64,000 bases of DNA from Nonomuraea guangzhouensis (GCF_019396345.1 NZ_JAHKRM010000020.1:186001-250000), one strand, 5' to 3'; positions 34,748 through 45,425 are shown, counted from the first letter of the stretch. Translations and numbers: made by a program. Notes: generated from the sequence alone by a model not told the origin.

Positions 34748-35057
34748 CGAGCCTTCAGCCGTGAAGATCTGATACGTCCATCCGCAGGAAGGTGGGCGGC
34801 TGGCGCGAACTGCGGCTACACAGATGCCGACTGCCCGTCAGACAGACGAACCAGCAGTTCGCGGGCAAGAACATGATGCATGTCGTAGTCCTCGAATCTG
34901 AGGACCGCGCTGCACTCGAACGGAACCACTGGCGGCAGGTAAGGAACAAACACATCTGCCCGCACCCCGTACGGCCAGCAGTGGCCCACGGTGAAGATAG
35001 CCCCAGACTCCCGGCGAGTGCGGCAGTCTGGGGCGTCGAGCTAGGTAGGCGGCCGTG
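34748..35057. other. Non-coding gap with a strong hairpin
   Basis: About 310 bp between the broken GNAT gene and the class I fumarase gene. It contains no gene I can support; short frames on both strands lack ribosome sites and family resemblance. The only clear structure is the hairpin at 35000-35034. Confidence 0.5.
35000..35034 (-). terminator. Hairpin downstream of the class I fumarase gene
   Basis: Perfect 10-bp stem: GCCCCAGACT (35000-35009) and AGTCTGGGGC (35025-35034), with a 15-nt loop. It lies 24 nt beyond the fumarase stop and can serve both converging transcripts. A second short inverted repeat (AGGTAG/CTACCT) overlaps the fumarase stop codon. Confidence 0.65.
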
Positions 35058-36731
<1,674 letters not shown>

Positions 36732-36816
36732 GATCTTCCCCATTCGCCGCACAGAGCCTATCTTTTCTACCAGTCTTTACGGCCGGCCCGGTGGGCCCCA
36801 CCCGCCGCCCAACCTG

Positions 36817-36832
36817 GCCCCTGTCCAGGGGC
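36817..36832 (-). terminator. Hairpin after the EamA transporter gene
   Basis: GCCCC and GGGGC arms with loop TGTCCA (the fully symmetrical core is GCCCCTG-TC-CAGGGGC), 64 nt beyond the transporter stop on the minus strand. The surrounding 36732-36895 gap has further short GC-rich inverted repeats and the fumarase promoter. Confidence 0.45.
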
Positions 36833-36895
36833 ACGCTCCTCCGGTGGAGGTGGCCGGCCGCCGTGACGTGCGCATTGCCGGCCGTCTGGGTGGTT

Positions 36896-37759
36896 TCAAA
36901 GGACGTGCACCGGTTCCCGTTTCCTCGTGGTGGTCAGCCCGACCAGGATGCCCGCGATCACCAATGAGGCGCCCAGCAGGTCGAAGACCGTCGGGGTGGC
37001 GATGCCCAAAGCCAGACCGGTGGTGATCGCCCCCACCGGGATGAGCCCGGCGAACAGGCCCGCGTGGCCGGGGCCGAGCTTGGGCAGTGCGGTGTACCAG
37101 AGGAAGAAGGCCAGGACGGTCACCACGACCGCCAGGTAGACGAAGCCGATGGCCTGCGCCGGGGTCGGTGGCCGGAGCATGGCAGTGCCCTCCTTGACCA
37201 GGCCGATCGTGGCCAGCAGAGGGACCGCCAGCATCGTCGAGTACGCCGACAGCCGGATCGCCCCCAGCTTCGGCAGCAGCGGGATGGCCAGCATCGAGAA
37301 GCTGACCTCGCCCACGAGCGCCCCCAGGCTCCACAGCAGGCCGGGCAGGTTGCCGCTGCCCAGTCCGGTGGCCAGCGTCGCGCCCGCGACCACGACGACC
37401 GCGCCGGCCAGCAGCCGGGGCGCCGGACGGCCGCTGAGCAGTGCCAGGGCGAGTGGGACGGTGCCCAGCACGGTGCCGACCAGTCCGGGGCCCGCGGCGC
37501 GGGCCGACTCGATCACGCACATGTTGAAGAACACCAGCCCGAGCAGCGTCAGCGCGACGAGCAGCAGCGTCTCGCGCCGGGTCAGCCGGACGAACCGCAG
37601 CCCGAGCACCCGGATCACGACCAGCCAGATCACCGCCGCGGCCAGGTAGCGCACCGCCTGCCCGCCGTACATCGGATAGTCCTGGATCAGGCCCGACACA
37701 CCCGCCAGCGTCCCCACGAGGAACATGGCGGTAGCCGCCCCGACGACTCCGTTTCTCAT
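36896..37759 (-). CDS. EamA-family (DMT) exporter
   Basis: A 287-residue membrane protein with ten hydrophobic segments in two EamA repeats, the pattern of drug/metabolite transporters that export amino acids or other small molecules. ATG 37759 is used; the frame continues 17 codons upstream into the divergent promoter. It is divergent from a MocR-type regulator 68 bp away, which probably controls it. Confidence 0.9.
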   Translation of the reverse strand: MRNGVVGAATAMFLVGTLAGVSGLIQDYPMYGGQAVRYLAAAVIWLVVIRVLGLRFVRLTRRETLLLVALTLLGLVFFNMCVIESARAAGPGLVGTVLGTVPLALALLSGRPAPRLLAGAVVVVAGATLATGLGSGNLPGLLWSLGALVGEVSFSMLAIPLLPKLGAIRLSAYSTMLAVPLLATIGLVKEGTAMLRPPTPAQAIGFVYLAVVVTVLAFFLWYTALPKLGPGHAGLFAGLIPVGAITTGLALGIATPTVFDLLGASLVIAGILVGLTTTRKREPVHVL

Positions 37760-37798
37760 GGAAGGGAGGCTAGGGACAGAATGGCTCAGGTAAGGAGT

Positions 37799-37829
37799 CC
37801 AATGTCCCACTAAAAGGATGGACCAATGT
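37799..37829. promoter_or_regulatory. Direct repeat in the EamA/MocR divergent promoter
   Basis: CCAATGT at 37799-37805 and again at 37823-37829, 24 bp apart, with similar flanks (GTCCAATG and GACCAATG). The second copy covers the regulator's GTG start. MocR-family proteins are known to bind direct repeats in such divergent regions. Confidence 0.5.
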
Positions 37830-39219
37830 GGCTGACCTACACATCCTGATAAATCGTGATCAGGGGGGCATAGCTGGGCAGGTCGCTTCGGAGCTTCGTG
37901 AGGCCATCCGGCGGGGTCGCCTCACGCCGGGCACCCGGCTCCCGGCCAGCCGCGACCTGGCCACCGACCTCCAGGTCTCGCGCGGTGTCGTGGTCGAGGC
38001 CTACGAGCAGTTGGTGGCCGAGGGTTTCCTGATCTCCCGCGTCGGCGCGGGCACCCAGGTGGCCCCCGCGCCGTCCCGCAGCTCGGTGGCGGCGGCCGCC
38101 GTCCGCCCGGAGATCGCCGCGTGCGGCCCGCACTACGGGCACCGCCCAACCTCGCCCGACCTCGGATTCTTCCCTCGGGAGCGCTGGCTGACCTCCGTAC
38201 GCCATGTGCTCACCACGATGCACTCCGACGCGTTCGACTACGGCGATCCCGGCGGCGTTCCGGAGCTGCGTGACGAGCTGGCCGGCTACCTGAGGCGGGT
38301 TCGGGCCGCGGACGTGCACCCCGACAACCTGGTGATCGTCGGCGGCGTGGCCCTGGGCCTCAGCCTGGCGCTGCACGTGCTCGCCAAGCGGGTCGACGGC
38401 CTGCGGCTGGCCATGGAGGACCCGAACAGCCACCGCCAGGTCCCCCTCCTGCGCCGGGCGGGCGCCGAGCTCGTCCCGGTCCCGGTGGACGACCAGGGCG
38501 TCGACGTGTCGGCCCTGCGGGCCAGTGGCGCGCACGCGGTCCTGGTCACTCCCGCTCACCAGTACCCGACCGGCGTCGTGCTCTCCCCGGCCCGGCGGGC
38601 CGCCCTCATGGAGTGGGCCGCCGAGAGCGACGGTGTGGTCCTGGAGGACGACTACGACGCCGAGTTCCGCTTCGACCGCGATCCCGTCGGCTGCCTTCAG
38701 GGCTTGGCCCCCGGCCGGGTGATCCTCTGCGGCAGCGTCAGCAAGGCGCTCGCCCCCGGACTGCGGCTCGGCTGGGTGGCGGCCCCGGCCGACCTGGCCG
38801 AGTCCATCCGGCAGGCGCGCGGCGAGCTCGACCTGGGCTCCCCGGTCATCGACCAGTACGCGCTGGCCCACTTCCTGCGTACCGGCGGCTACGACAAGCA
38901 CCTGCGCCGGATGCGCAGGGAGTACCGGCGTCGCAGGGACGCCCTGGTCAAGGCGGTGGCCGAGCACCTGCCGGAGGTGCGGGTCCGGGGCATCGAGGCG
39001 GGTCTGCACGCCTACCTGGACCTGCCGCCGGGCTGGGACGAGGACGCCTTCGTGGGACCGGCGCGGGAGCTGGGCCTGGCCGCCGACCCGGTCGGCCCGA
39101 CGCGCCTCACGCCGGGCCCGCCCGCGGTCGTGGTGGGCTTCGCCCGCCTGCCCGCTCATCGGGCGGCGGAGGTCATCCAAGGCTTAAAGGTCAGAATGTC
39201 AGGACAAAATATTGACTGA
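37828..39219 (+). CDS. MocR/PdxR-family transcriptional regulator
   Basis: A 463-residue GntR/aminotransferase chimera. Residues 10-75 are the winged helix (GRLTPGTRLPASRDLATDLQVSRGVVVEAYEQL). The rest is a fold type I aminotransferase domain with the PLP-lysine region (GSVSKALAPGLRLGW) and YDAEFRFDR. Such regulators sense PLP or amino compounds. GTG 37828; AAAGGA lies about 9 nt upstream. The likely target is the divergent EamA exporter. Confidence 0.93.
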   Translation: MADLHILINRDQGGIAGQVASELREAIRRGRLTPGTRLPASRDLATDLQVSRGVVVEAYEQLVAEGFLISRVGAGTQVAPAPSRSSVAAAAVRPEIAACGPHYGHRPTSPDLGFFPRERWLTSVRHVLTTMHSDAFDYGDPGGVPELRDELAGYLRRVRAADVHPDNLVIVGGVALGLSLALHVLAKRVDGLRLAMEDPNSHRQVPLLRRAGAELVPVPVDDQGVDVSALRASGAHAVLVTPAHQYPTGVVLSPARRAALMEWAAESDGVVLEDDYDAEFRFDRDPVGCLQGLAPGRVILCGSVSKALAPGLRLGWVAAPADLAESIRQARGELDLGSPVIDQYALAHFLRTGGYDKHLRRMRREYRRRRDALVKAVAEHLPEVRVRGIEAGLHAYLDLPPGWDEDAFVGPARELGLAADPVGPTRLTPGPPAVVVGFARLPAHRAAEVIQGLKVRMSGQNID

Positions 39220-39267
39220 TGGACAAGGTTTAGCTTAGAAAGAAATCCCCACCACATTGGAGGTGCC

Positions 39268-40206
39268 ATGCGCGTGGGACTGCTGGGCTTGGGCCGGATC
39301 GGCGCGTTTCACGCGGCCACCCTGGCCGCACATCCACTGGTGGACGAGCTGATCGTCACGGATCCCGTGCGCGAGTCGCCGTACGGCAGGCCGGGAGACC
39401 CCTTCGAGGCGGACGCGGTGGTCATCGCCACCCCGACCAGCACGCACGCCGAGCTGCTGCTGAAGGCGTGCGGGCTGGGCATCCCGGCGTTCTGCGAGAA
39501 ACCCGTGGCCGGGGACGTCAAGGAGACGCTGGAGGTGCTCGAAGCCAGCCGGGGCAACCGGGTGCAGATCGGCTTCCAGCGCAGGTTCGACGCCGGTTAC
39601 GCAGACGCGGCGCGCGCGCTGCGCGCCGGTGAGCTGGGGGAGTTGCACCGCGTGCACCTCATCACCGCCGATCCGGCGCCGCCGCCCGCCGAGTACATCC
39701 CGCTGTCCGGCGGCATCTACCGCGACTGCCACATCCACGACTTCGACATCCTGCGCTGGGTGACCGGGCGCGAGGTGGTGTCCGTCTACGCGACCGGCGC
39801 GAACCGGGGCGCCGCCTTCTTCGGGGAGGCGGGCGACGTCGACACCAGCGCGGCGCTGCTCACCCTCGACGACGGCACGCTGGCCACCCTGCAGGGTTCC
39901 CGCTACAACGGCGCCGGCTACGACGTGCGCATGGAGCTGGCCGGGACGAAGGGCACACAGGCCGTCGGCCTCGACCCGCGCGCCCCGCTGCGCAGTTCGG
40001 AGGGCCTGCAGCCGCCCGGGGAGCCGTGGCCGGACTTCGTCACCCGCTTCGCCGACGCCTATGTCGCCGAGATCGACGGCTTCCTGCGTAGCGACGTGAG
40101 CTCGTGCTCCATCGAGGACGCCCTGGCCGCCCTGTACATCGCCGAGGCCGCCGAGCTCTCCCGCCGCGAACACCGCCCCGTCGAGGTCGCGGAGGTAAAG
40201 CGATGA
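39268..40206 (+). CDS. Gfo/Idh/MocA-family oxidoreductase
   Basis: A 312-residue NAD(P)-dependent sugar or inositol dehydrogenase. Rossmann GLGRIG (7-12), the CEKP motif with catalytic-type Lys, and HIHDFDILRW near residue 160 are present. It is about 25 residues shorter than usual inositol dehydrogenases, mainly between the second and third strands. It overlaps the next gene by 4 bp (ATGA). The pair resembles the IolG-IolE step order of inositol breakdown, but the actual substrate is open. Confidence 0.9.
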   Translation: MRVGLLGLGRIGAFHAATLAAHPLVDELIVTDPVRESPYGRPGDPFEADAVVIATPTSTHAELLLKACGLGIPAFCEKPVAGDVKETLEVLEASRGNRVQIGFQRRFDAGYADAARALRAGELGELHRVHLITADPAPPPAEYIPLSGGIYRDCHIHDFDILRWVTGREVVSVYATGANRGAAFFGEAGDVDTSAALLTLDDGTLATLQGSRYNGAGYDVRMELAGTKGTQAVGLDPRAPLRSSEGLQPPGEPWPDFVTRFADAYVAEIDGFLRSDVSSCSIEDALAALYIAEAAELSRREHRPVEVAEVKR

Positions 40207-41033
40207 GCGTGGGTGACGCGATGAACCTGGCAGGAGCGCCCATTTCGTGGGGCGTGTGCGAGGTGCCCGGCTGGGGCTTCCAGCTCCCGCCCGAGCGAGT
40301 GCTCGCCGAGATGCGCGAGCTTGGCCTCACCGCGACCGAGCTGGGCCCGGACGGCTTCCTGACGCCCGCCCTCATCGAGGAGTACGGCCTGCGCGTCGCC
40401 GGCGGGTTCGTGCCCGTGGTGCTGCACGACCCGGGCCACGACCCGCTCCCCGAGCTGCCCCCCGACCCGCCGGGCATGCTCGTGCTGGCCGCGGCCACCG
40501 GCGCCGACGGCTACGACACCCGGCCGGTGCTCGACGAGAAGGGCTGGGCGACGCTGCTGGCCAACCTCGACCGGATCGCCGCGGCGTACGGCCCTGGAGC
40601 CTGCCTGCACCCGCACGTCGGCACCATGATCGAGACCCGCGAGGAGGTCGGCCGGGTGCTCGGCGGCAGTTCGATCCCACTCTGCCTCGACACCGGTCAC
40701 CTGCTCATCGGTGGCACCGACCCGGCCGCCCTGGCCGCGGCCGAACCCGGCCGCATCGCGCACGTCCACCTCAAGGACGTCGACGCGGCACTCGCCGGGC
40801 GGGTCGCCCGCGGTGAGCTCACGTACACGCAGGCCGTGCGCGAGGGCGTCTACCGGCCGCTCGGGCAGGGCGACGTGGACATCGCGGGCATCGTCTCGGG
40901 CCTCAACAGGAACGGCTACCAGGGCTGGTACGTCATGGAACAGGACGTGGTCCTGTCCGGTTCGGGGGACGAGCCGGTCCACGACGTACGGCGGAGCCTG
41001 GCGTACCTGGACGGGGTGCTGGGGGTTGGCTGA
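40203..41033 (+). CDS. Sugar phosphate isomerase/epimerase (IolE/AP-endonuclease-2 fold)
   Basis: A 276-residue TIM-barrel protein of the xylose-isomerase-like family. The N terminus NLAGAPISWGVCEVPGWGFQ is typical of inosose dehydratase (IolE) relatives, and metal ligands appear in CLHPHVGTMIE, LCLDTGHLL and HVHLKDVD. Coupled by a 4-bp overlap to the upstream dehydrogenase. Likely second step of the same cyclitol or sugar pathway. Confidence 0.88.
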   Translation: MSVGDAMNLAGAPISWGVCEVPGWGFQLPPERVLAEMRELGLTATELGPDGFLTPALIEEYGLRVAGGFVPVVLHDPGHDPLPELPPDPPGMLVLAAATGADGYDTRPVLDEKGWATLLANLDRIAAAYGPGACLHPHVGTMIETREEVGRVLGGSSIPLCLDTGHLLIGGTDPAALAAAEPGRIAHVHLKDVDAALAGRVARGELTYTQAVREGVYRPLGQGDVDIAGIVSGLNRNGYQGWYVMEQDVVLSGSGDEPVHDVRRSLAYLDGVLGVG

Positions 41034-41287
41034 CTACCGGTGCCCACACCTGGCTGAAGATCCCGGTCGTCGAGGACATGGAGCGGGTCATGCAGGCCAC
41101 CACCCTGCCCACGCTGCTGCTCGGCGGCGATCCCGGCGACACCCCGGACCTGGCCTACGCGGCCTGGCGCAAGGCGTTGCGGCTGCCGGGCGTGCGCGGG
41201 CTGGTGGCCGGGCGGTCCCTGCTCTACCCGCCCGACGACGACGTGGCCACAGCCGTGGACACCGCCGTGGCCATGCTGGAACCCTGA
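41034..41287 (+). pseudogene. C-terminal relic of a Cgl0159-type aldolase
   Basis: Directly after the isomerase stop, the frame reads TGAHTWLKIPVVEDMERVMQ, then TLPTLLLGGDPGDTPD and GLVAGRSLLYPPDDDVA to TGA at 41285-41287. This is the last 80 or so residues of the (beta/alpha)8 DeoC/LacD-like aldolase family found in inositol-type operons, whose full length is about 300. The first 200 residues are missing and the only ATG (41078) lies inside the relic. An internal deletion is the simplest explanation. Confidence 0.65.
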
Positions 41288-41351
41288 CCCGCCGTGCCCG
41301 CGCGGCTTTCCCGGCCCGCCGTGCCCGCGCGGCCACTGCGGCCCGCTGCGG

Positions 41352-42512
41352 TCAGGCGGCTTCCTTGACCCGCCGTGGTTCGAACCCCCTGGCCAGTGCG
41401 ATGATCACGGCGGACAGCACCAGCGGCGCGGCGAACGCCACCTGCATGTCGCTGGCGCTGGCGATACCGCCGACCAGTGCCGCGCCCACGATGAAGCCGA
41501 CGTAGTTGAACAGGTTGACCCGCGCGATGGCCACCCCGGTCCCCGCCGGGTCGAGCCGTCCCGCCGCCGAGAACGACTGCGGCGCGACCACCGACAGCCC
41601 CACCCCGGTCAGTCCGAACGCCAGGATGGCCAGCGGCTGGTTGGGCGCCAGGACGATGCCCAGGAAGCCGAGGGTGGCGATCGCGCCGCCGATCCTGACG
41701 ATCGCCGCCGGCCCGTACTTCCTGACGGCGACGTCGCCGCCGAGCCTGATCAGCAGCGTGGTGGCCTGGTAGGCGGCGTAGGCCAGCGGGATGACGCCGG
41801 GGCTCGCGGCGAGGACCTGCTGCATGTAGACGGTGCTGAAGTTGGAGACCGAGGCGTCCCCGACGTACAGGAACGCCATCGCCAGGCAGAGCGGGATGAT
41901 CGGCTTCCACGGGAACCCACCGGTGGCCGTCACGGTGGCCTCCTCGACCTTCTCCTCCTCGATCGTGCACAGGAGCGGCCCGGCGTACACGGAGCCCGCC
42001 ACCGCCACGACCATTGGGATCGTCATCGTGACCACCAGCGGCAGGTCGGCCGCGGCCGACGCCCAGAGCGCCCCGGCGGTGCTGAACACGCTCCACATGC
42101 AGTGGAAGCCGTTCAGTACGGCCCGGCCGTACTTGCGCTCGACCGCCACGCCCTGCATGTTGATGCCCGCGTCGACCGCGCCGACCCCGAGGCCGAACAG
42201 CAGCAGCGCGGGCACCAGCAGCGGCACGCTCGGCGCGAGCGCGACGAGCACCACGGCGAGGGCCACGACCGGCTGCGCGACGCGGAGCAGCGGCTTGCTG
42301 CCCCTGCGCGCGGCGAACGAGCCGGCCGCCACGCTGCCCAGGCCGGCGAAGACCGGCACGATGAGCAGCAGGATCGTCAGGGCGCCCTCGTCGAGCCGGT
42401 GTTTGGTCTGCAGGTTCGCGACCTGGGCGAGCAGCGTGATGAACGAGAGGCCCTGCACCGCGTACACGACGAACGTGGCTATGCGGGCCTGGCGATCACG
42501 AGGAGTCGGCAC
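41352..42512 (-). CDS. MFS transporter
   Basis: A 386-residue major facilitator protein with about 12 hydrophobic segments; the loop GSFAARRGSKPLLR and the GFHCMWSVFSTAGAL segment match the FucP/YbjJ-like group. GTG 42512 has GGAGG 5 nt upstream. Substrate unknown. It converges on the truncated aldolase relic, so it might once have served the same sugar pathway, but it is on the opposite strand. Confidence 0.88.
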   Translation of the reverse strand: MPTPRDRQARIATFVVYAVQGLSFITLLAQVANLQTKHRLDEGALTILLLIVPVFAGLGSVAAGSFAARRGSKPLLRVAQPVVALAVVLVALAPSVPLLVPALLLFGLGVGAVDAGINMQGVAVERKYGRAVLNGFHCMWSVFSTAGALWASAAADLPLVVTMTIPMVVAVAGSVYAGPLLCTIEEEKVEEATVTATGGFPWKPIIPLCLAMAFLYVGDASVSNFSTVYMQQVLAASPGVIPLAYAAYQATTLLIRLGGDVAVRKYGPAAIVRIGGAIATLGFLGIVLAPNQPLAILAFGLTGVGLSVVAPQSFSAAGRLDPAGTGVAIARVNLFNYVGFIVGAALVGGIASASDMQVAFAAPLVLSAVIIALARGFEPRRVKEAA

Positions 42513-42546
42513 GGCGGCCTCCAGATGGGGGGAACGTGAGGCGCGG

Positions 42547-43236
42547 TCAGGTTAGCCGCTTGGCCAGCTCTTTCGCCACCTCGTCGCCGCTCTGTGACCC
42601 ACCTTGTGATCTTGCGAGCGCCGGCGTGTGCGCGGCGGCCCAGACGCCCAGGGCGATCAGCGCGGCCACCTCGGTGACCGCCAGCACCCGTTCGACCAGG
42701 CCGAGCGGCATGACCCGCCACCACGGCAGCCCGTTGTGCGCTCCGTACAGCGCCATCGCGGCCATGCCCGCCACCCACAGCACCGAGCCCAGCCCGAACG
42801 CGAACGCGGTCAGCGCGGCCCCCCGCCGCTCCGCGCGCCGCCAGGACCGCGCGATGACCACGGCTCCGATGGGCAGGCTGAGGAAGGCCACGAAGCTGCC
42901 GGCCCGGTGGAGGCTGCCGCTCAAGGTCGGCGCGAGGGACCAGTCCTGCTTGGGGAACCAGGCGGCGACGAACAGCCCGGCGCACCAGAGCGTCAGCGTC
43001 AGCGTGCCGACGATCCCGGCCAGCCGCCTGCGGGCCAGCGACACGCAGATCGCCGCGGACCCGGCCGCCAGCACCGCGACCCCGAGCTCGAAGATCCAGC
43101 CCTCGGGCCCGAGGCCGTGCTGGCTGATGGTCCGCCGCAGCGGGTCGATCTCGCCGAGGTTGGTCACATCGAGACCGATGATCACCGTGGCGCCGACCGC
43201 CACCGCGCCGAGTCCCCATCGTGCGGGTTGATGCAC
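42547..43236 (-). CDS. DUF998 membrane protein
   Basis: A 229-residue protein with six hydrophobic segments and the DUF998 pattern ISQHGLGPEGWIFE after the first helix and WFPKQDWSL in the middle. GTG 43236 is preceded by GGAGAGG; the frame extends 31 codons upstream into a basic stretch that looks non-coding. Function unknown. Confidence 0.82.
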   Translation of the reverse strand: MHQPARWGLGAVAVGATVIIGLDVTNLGEIDPLRRTISQHGLGPEGWIFELGVAVLAAGSAAICVSLARRRLAGIVGTLTLTLWCAGLFVAAWFPKQDWSLAPTLSGSLHRAGSFVAFLSLPIGAVVIARSWRRAERRGAALTAFAFGLGSVLWVAGMAAMALYGAHNGLPWWRVMPLGLVERVLAVTEVAALIALGVWAAAHTPALARSQGGSQSGDEVAKELAKRLT

Positions 43237-43300
43237 GAGGCCCCCTCTCCGCCGTCTTTGTCGAGACAACGGCAGGAATGGGGCACGGATTCCTTGTGGA

Positions 43301-44095
43301 TCAGCCCAGCGCCCGTCGTACGAGGTCATCGCTGAGCTCGCGCAGCCGCTTCCGCGCCGCGCGGTCGTAGGCCTGGGCGTCGGCCCGGCTCTCCCGCTGC
43401 CCGTTGAAGTAGTGGCCGCTCACGCCGTCGAGCCCGTCGATCAGCCGCCGCGTCGCCGCCACGCCCTCGTCGACCGTGCTCATCACCGGCGCCCCCGCCT
43501 CGCGGACCATGGTGGTGTCCATGTACGTGGCCGGGTGCAGGGCGTTGACGGTCACGCCCTGCTCGGCCAGCTCCTCGGCCAGGTCGAAGGTGAACATGAT
43601 CTGCGCGAGCTTGCTCTGGCTGTAGGCGCGCTGCCGCCCGTAGCCGTGGGTCAGCATCGGGTCGGCGAAGTCGATCGCCTGCTGCCCGGCCGAGGCGACG
43701 TTCACCACCCGCGCCGGCGCCGACGTGACGAGCAGCGGGATCAGCCGCCGGGTCAGGTGGTATCCGGCCAGGTAGTTGACCGCGAAGCGGAGCTCGACGC
43801 CGTCCTTGCTCTCCTCGCGGCCGGCGCCCGGCGGGCCGCCGCCCATTCCGGCGTTGTTGACCAGCACGTCGATCCGGTCGAACCGGTCGAGCACCTCGTC
43901 GGCCAGCCGGTCCACCTGGCTCAGGTCGGCCAGGTCGGCCAGGATGCCCTCGGTGGTGCCGCCCGCAGCGGCCCGTGCCTGCCGTACCCGCTCAGGGTCG
44001 CGACCGTGCACGATGACGCGGTCGCCGGCGGCGAGCCGGCGCGCCAGCTCCCGCCCGAGCCCGTCCGTCGCGCCGGTGATCAGGATCGTCCTCAT
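43301..44095 (-). CDS. Short-chain dehydrogenase/reductase
   Basis: A 264-residue SDR of the retinol-dehydrogenase-like type: TGATDGLG, NNAG, and the active-site region YGRQRAYSQSKLAQ with Tyr and Lys. NADP(H) use and substrate are unknown. Its ATG overlaps the upstream SDR stop by 4 bp (ATGA). Both lie under the TetR operator at 44819-44857. Confidence 0.9.
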   Translation of the reverse strand: MRTILITGATDGLGRELARRLAAGDRVIVHGRDPERVRQARAAAGGTTEGILADLADLSQVDRLADEVLDRFDRIDVLVNNAGMGGGPPGAGREESKDGVELRFAVNYLAGYHLTRRLIPLLVTSAPARVVNVASAGQQAIDFADPMLTHGYGRQRAYSQSKLAQIMFTFDLAEELAEQGVTVNALHPATYMDTTMVREAGAPVMSTVDEGVAATRRLIDGLDGVSGHYFNGQRESRADAQAYDRAARKRLRELSDDLVRRALG

Positions 44096-44799
44096 GCCTT
44101 CAGCCTGCCTCCTCCGTCGACGGTCAGCACCGTTCCGGTGACGAACGAGTTGCCCACGACATAGGCGATCGTCGCCGCGACGTCCTCAGGCCTGCCCACC
44201 CGGCCGACCGGCGAGAGCCCCGCGAAGTCGGCGAACATGGCCGCCCGCGCCTCGGCGGGCAGCCCGGACCACCACTCGGTGTCGATCACGCCGGGGGAGA
44301 CGGCGTTCACCCGGATCGGGCCGAGCTCGACCGCCAGACCGGGCACCGCGGACTCGATCGCGCCGTTCACCGCCGCCAGGGCGGAGACGCCGGGGAAGGC
44401 CGAGCCCGCCGACGCCGCCGTCACGAACGTGATCGAACCCTCGGGGTCGAGCACGTCCAGCGCGGCCTGCGCGGTCAGCAGATGCGGGATCAGCTTGTTC
44501 TGTACGGCCCCGAGCAGCGCCTCCTGCGTCAGCGAGCGCAGCGGCCCGGCGGGGCCGCGGCCGGTCACGGTGATGATCAGATGGTCGACGACGCCCGTCC
44601 GGCTGAAGAAACCACGCATCGCCTCGGTGTCACGGGCGTCCACGGCCTCGCCGGAGGCCCGGTCGCCCAACTGCTTCACCGCGGCCGCCACCCGTTCGGC
44701 GGACCGGCCGGTGATGACGACCTCGGCGCCGTCGCCCGCCAGCCGGGCCGCCGTGGCCAGCCCGATGCCCGTGGTGCCGCCAATGATCACGACTCGCAT
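44092..44799 (-). CDS. SDR-family protein with an atypical active site
   Basis: A 235-residue SDR: GGTTGIGLA, the strand DHLIITVTGRG where NNAG is expected, and a C-terminal VTGTVLTVDGGGRL. In the catalytic stretch (AFPGVSALAAVNGAIES) the usual Tyr-xxx-Lys is absent, so it may not be a classical oxidoreductase. ATG 44799 has GGAGGA 5 nt upstream. First gene of a two-SDR operon divergent from a TetR regulator. Confidence 0.85.
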   Translation of the reverse strand: MRVVIIGGTTGIGLATAARLAGDGAEVVITGRSAERVAAAVKQLGDRASGEAVDARDTEAMRGFFSRTGVVDHLIITVTGRGPAGPLRSLTQEALLGAVQNKLIPHLLTAQAALDVLDPEGSITFVTAASAGSAFPGVSALAAVNGAIESAVPGLAVELGPIRVNAVSPGVIDTEWWSGLPAEARAAMFADFAGLSPVGRVGRPEDVAATIAYVVGNSFVTGTVLTVDGGGRLKA

Positions 44800-44818
44800 C
44801 GTGTTCCTCCTATTTCGA

Positions 44819-44857
44819 GACATCTTGCCTCGAAACTATAAAACGAGGCACGGTGTC
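44819..44857. promoter_or_regulatory. TetR operator between the SDR operon and its regulator
   Basis: GACATCTTGCCTCG (44819-44832) and CGAGGCACGGTGTC (44844-44857) are inverted copies with 12 of 14 bases matching; the 11-nt spacer is AT-rich and contains TATAAA (44837-44842). Position in the divergent promoter fits autoregulation plus control of both SDR genes. Confidence 0.7.
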
Positions 44858-44873
44858 TTGTAAAGTGGCGGGC

Positions 44874-45425
44874 ATGGTAGGCAGACCACGCAGCGAGGAG
44901 GCCAGGAAGGCGATCCTCAAGGCCGCGATCGAGCTGTGCGAGCGCGACGGATACCCGAATGTCACCCTGAAGGGCATCGCCGACGCGGCGGGTGTCGGCA
45001 GGCAGACCCTCTACCGCTGGTGGCAGTCCAAGGGTGAGGTCCTGATGGAGGCGATGACCGACCTGGTGGGCGCCGAGCTGCGGCACCCACCCGTCAGCGG
45101 CGACGCGGGCGCGGACCTGGTCGCGTTCCTGCGCGAGACCTTCGCGCTGGCCCACGGCGTGGCCGGGCAGGTGGTCGTGGGTCTCATGGCCGAGGCCCAG
45201 TCCGACCCCGCGTTCGGCGCCGAGCTGCGGGCCAGGCTCATCGGCCCGCGTCGGCAGGCCCTGCGCTCGGTGCTGGAACGCGGGGCGCTCCCCGCCGACG
45301 TGGACGTGGAGCTCGCGGTCGATCTGATCTTCGGCGCCATGTGGTACCGCTTGCTCAACCGCCACGCCGAAGTCGACGAGACCCTCGCGGAGGAGATCGC
45401 GGCCCTGGTCGCGCGGATCGGCTGA
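44874..45425 (+). CDS. TetR-family regulator
   Basis: A 183-residue repressor starting at ATG 44874 (VGRPRSEEARKAIL), with helix-turn-helix TLKGIADAAGVGRQTLYRWW and a helical ligand domain. TAAAGT 7 nt upstream suggests a leaderless message. The inverted repeat just upstream is its likely operator; targets are the two divergent SDR genes. Confidence 0.9.
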   Translation: MVGRPRSEEARKAILKAAIELCERDGYPNVTLKGIADAAGVGRQTLYRWWQSKGEVLMEAMTDLVGAELRHPPVSGDAGADLVAFLRETFALAHGVAGQVVVGLMAEAQSDPAFGAELRARLIGPRRQALRSVLERGALPADVDVELAVDLIFGAMWYRLLNRHAEVDETLAEEIAALVARIG

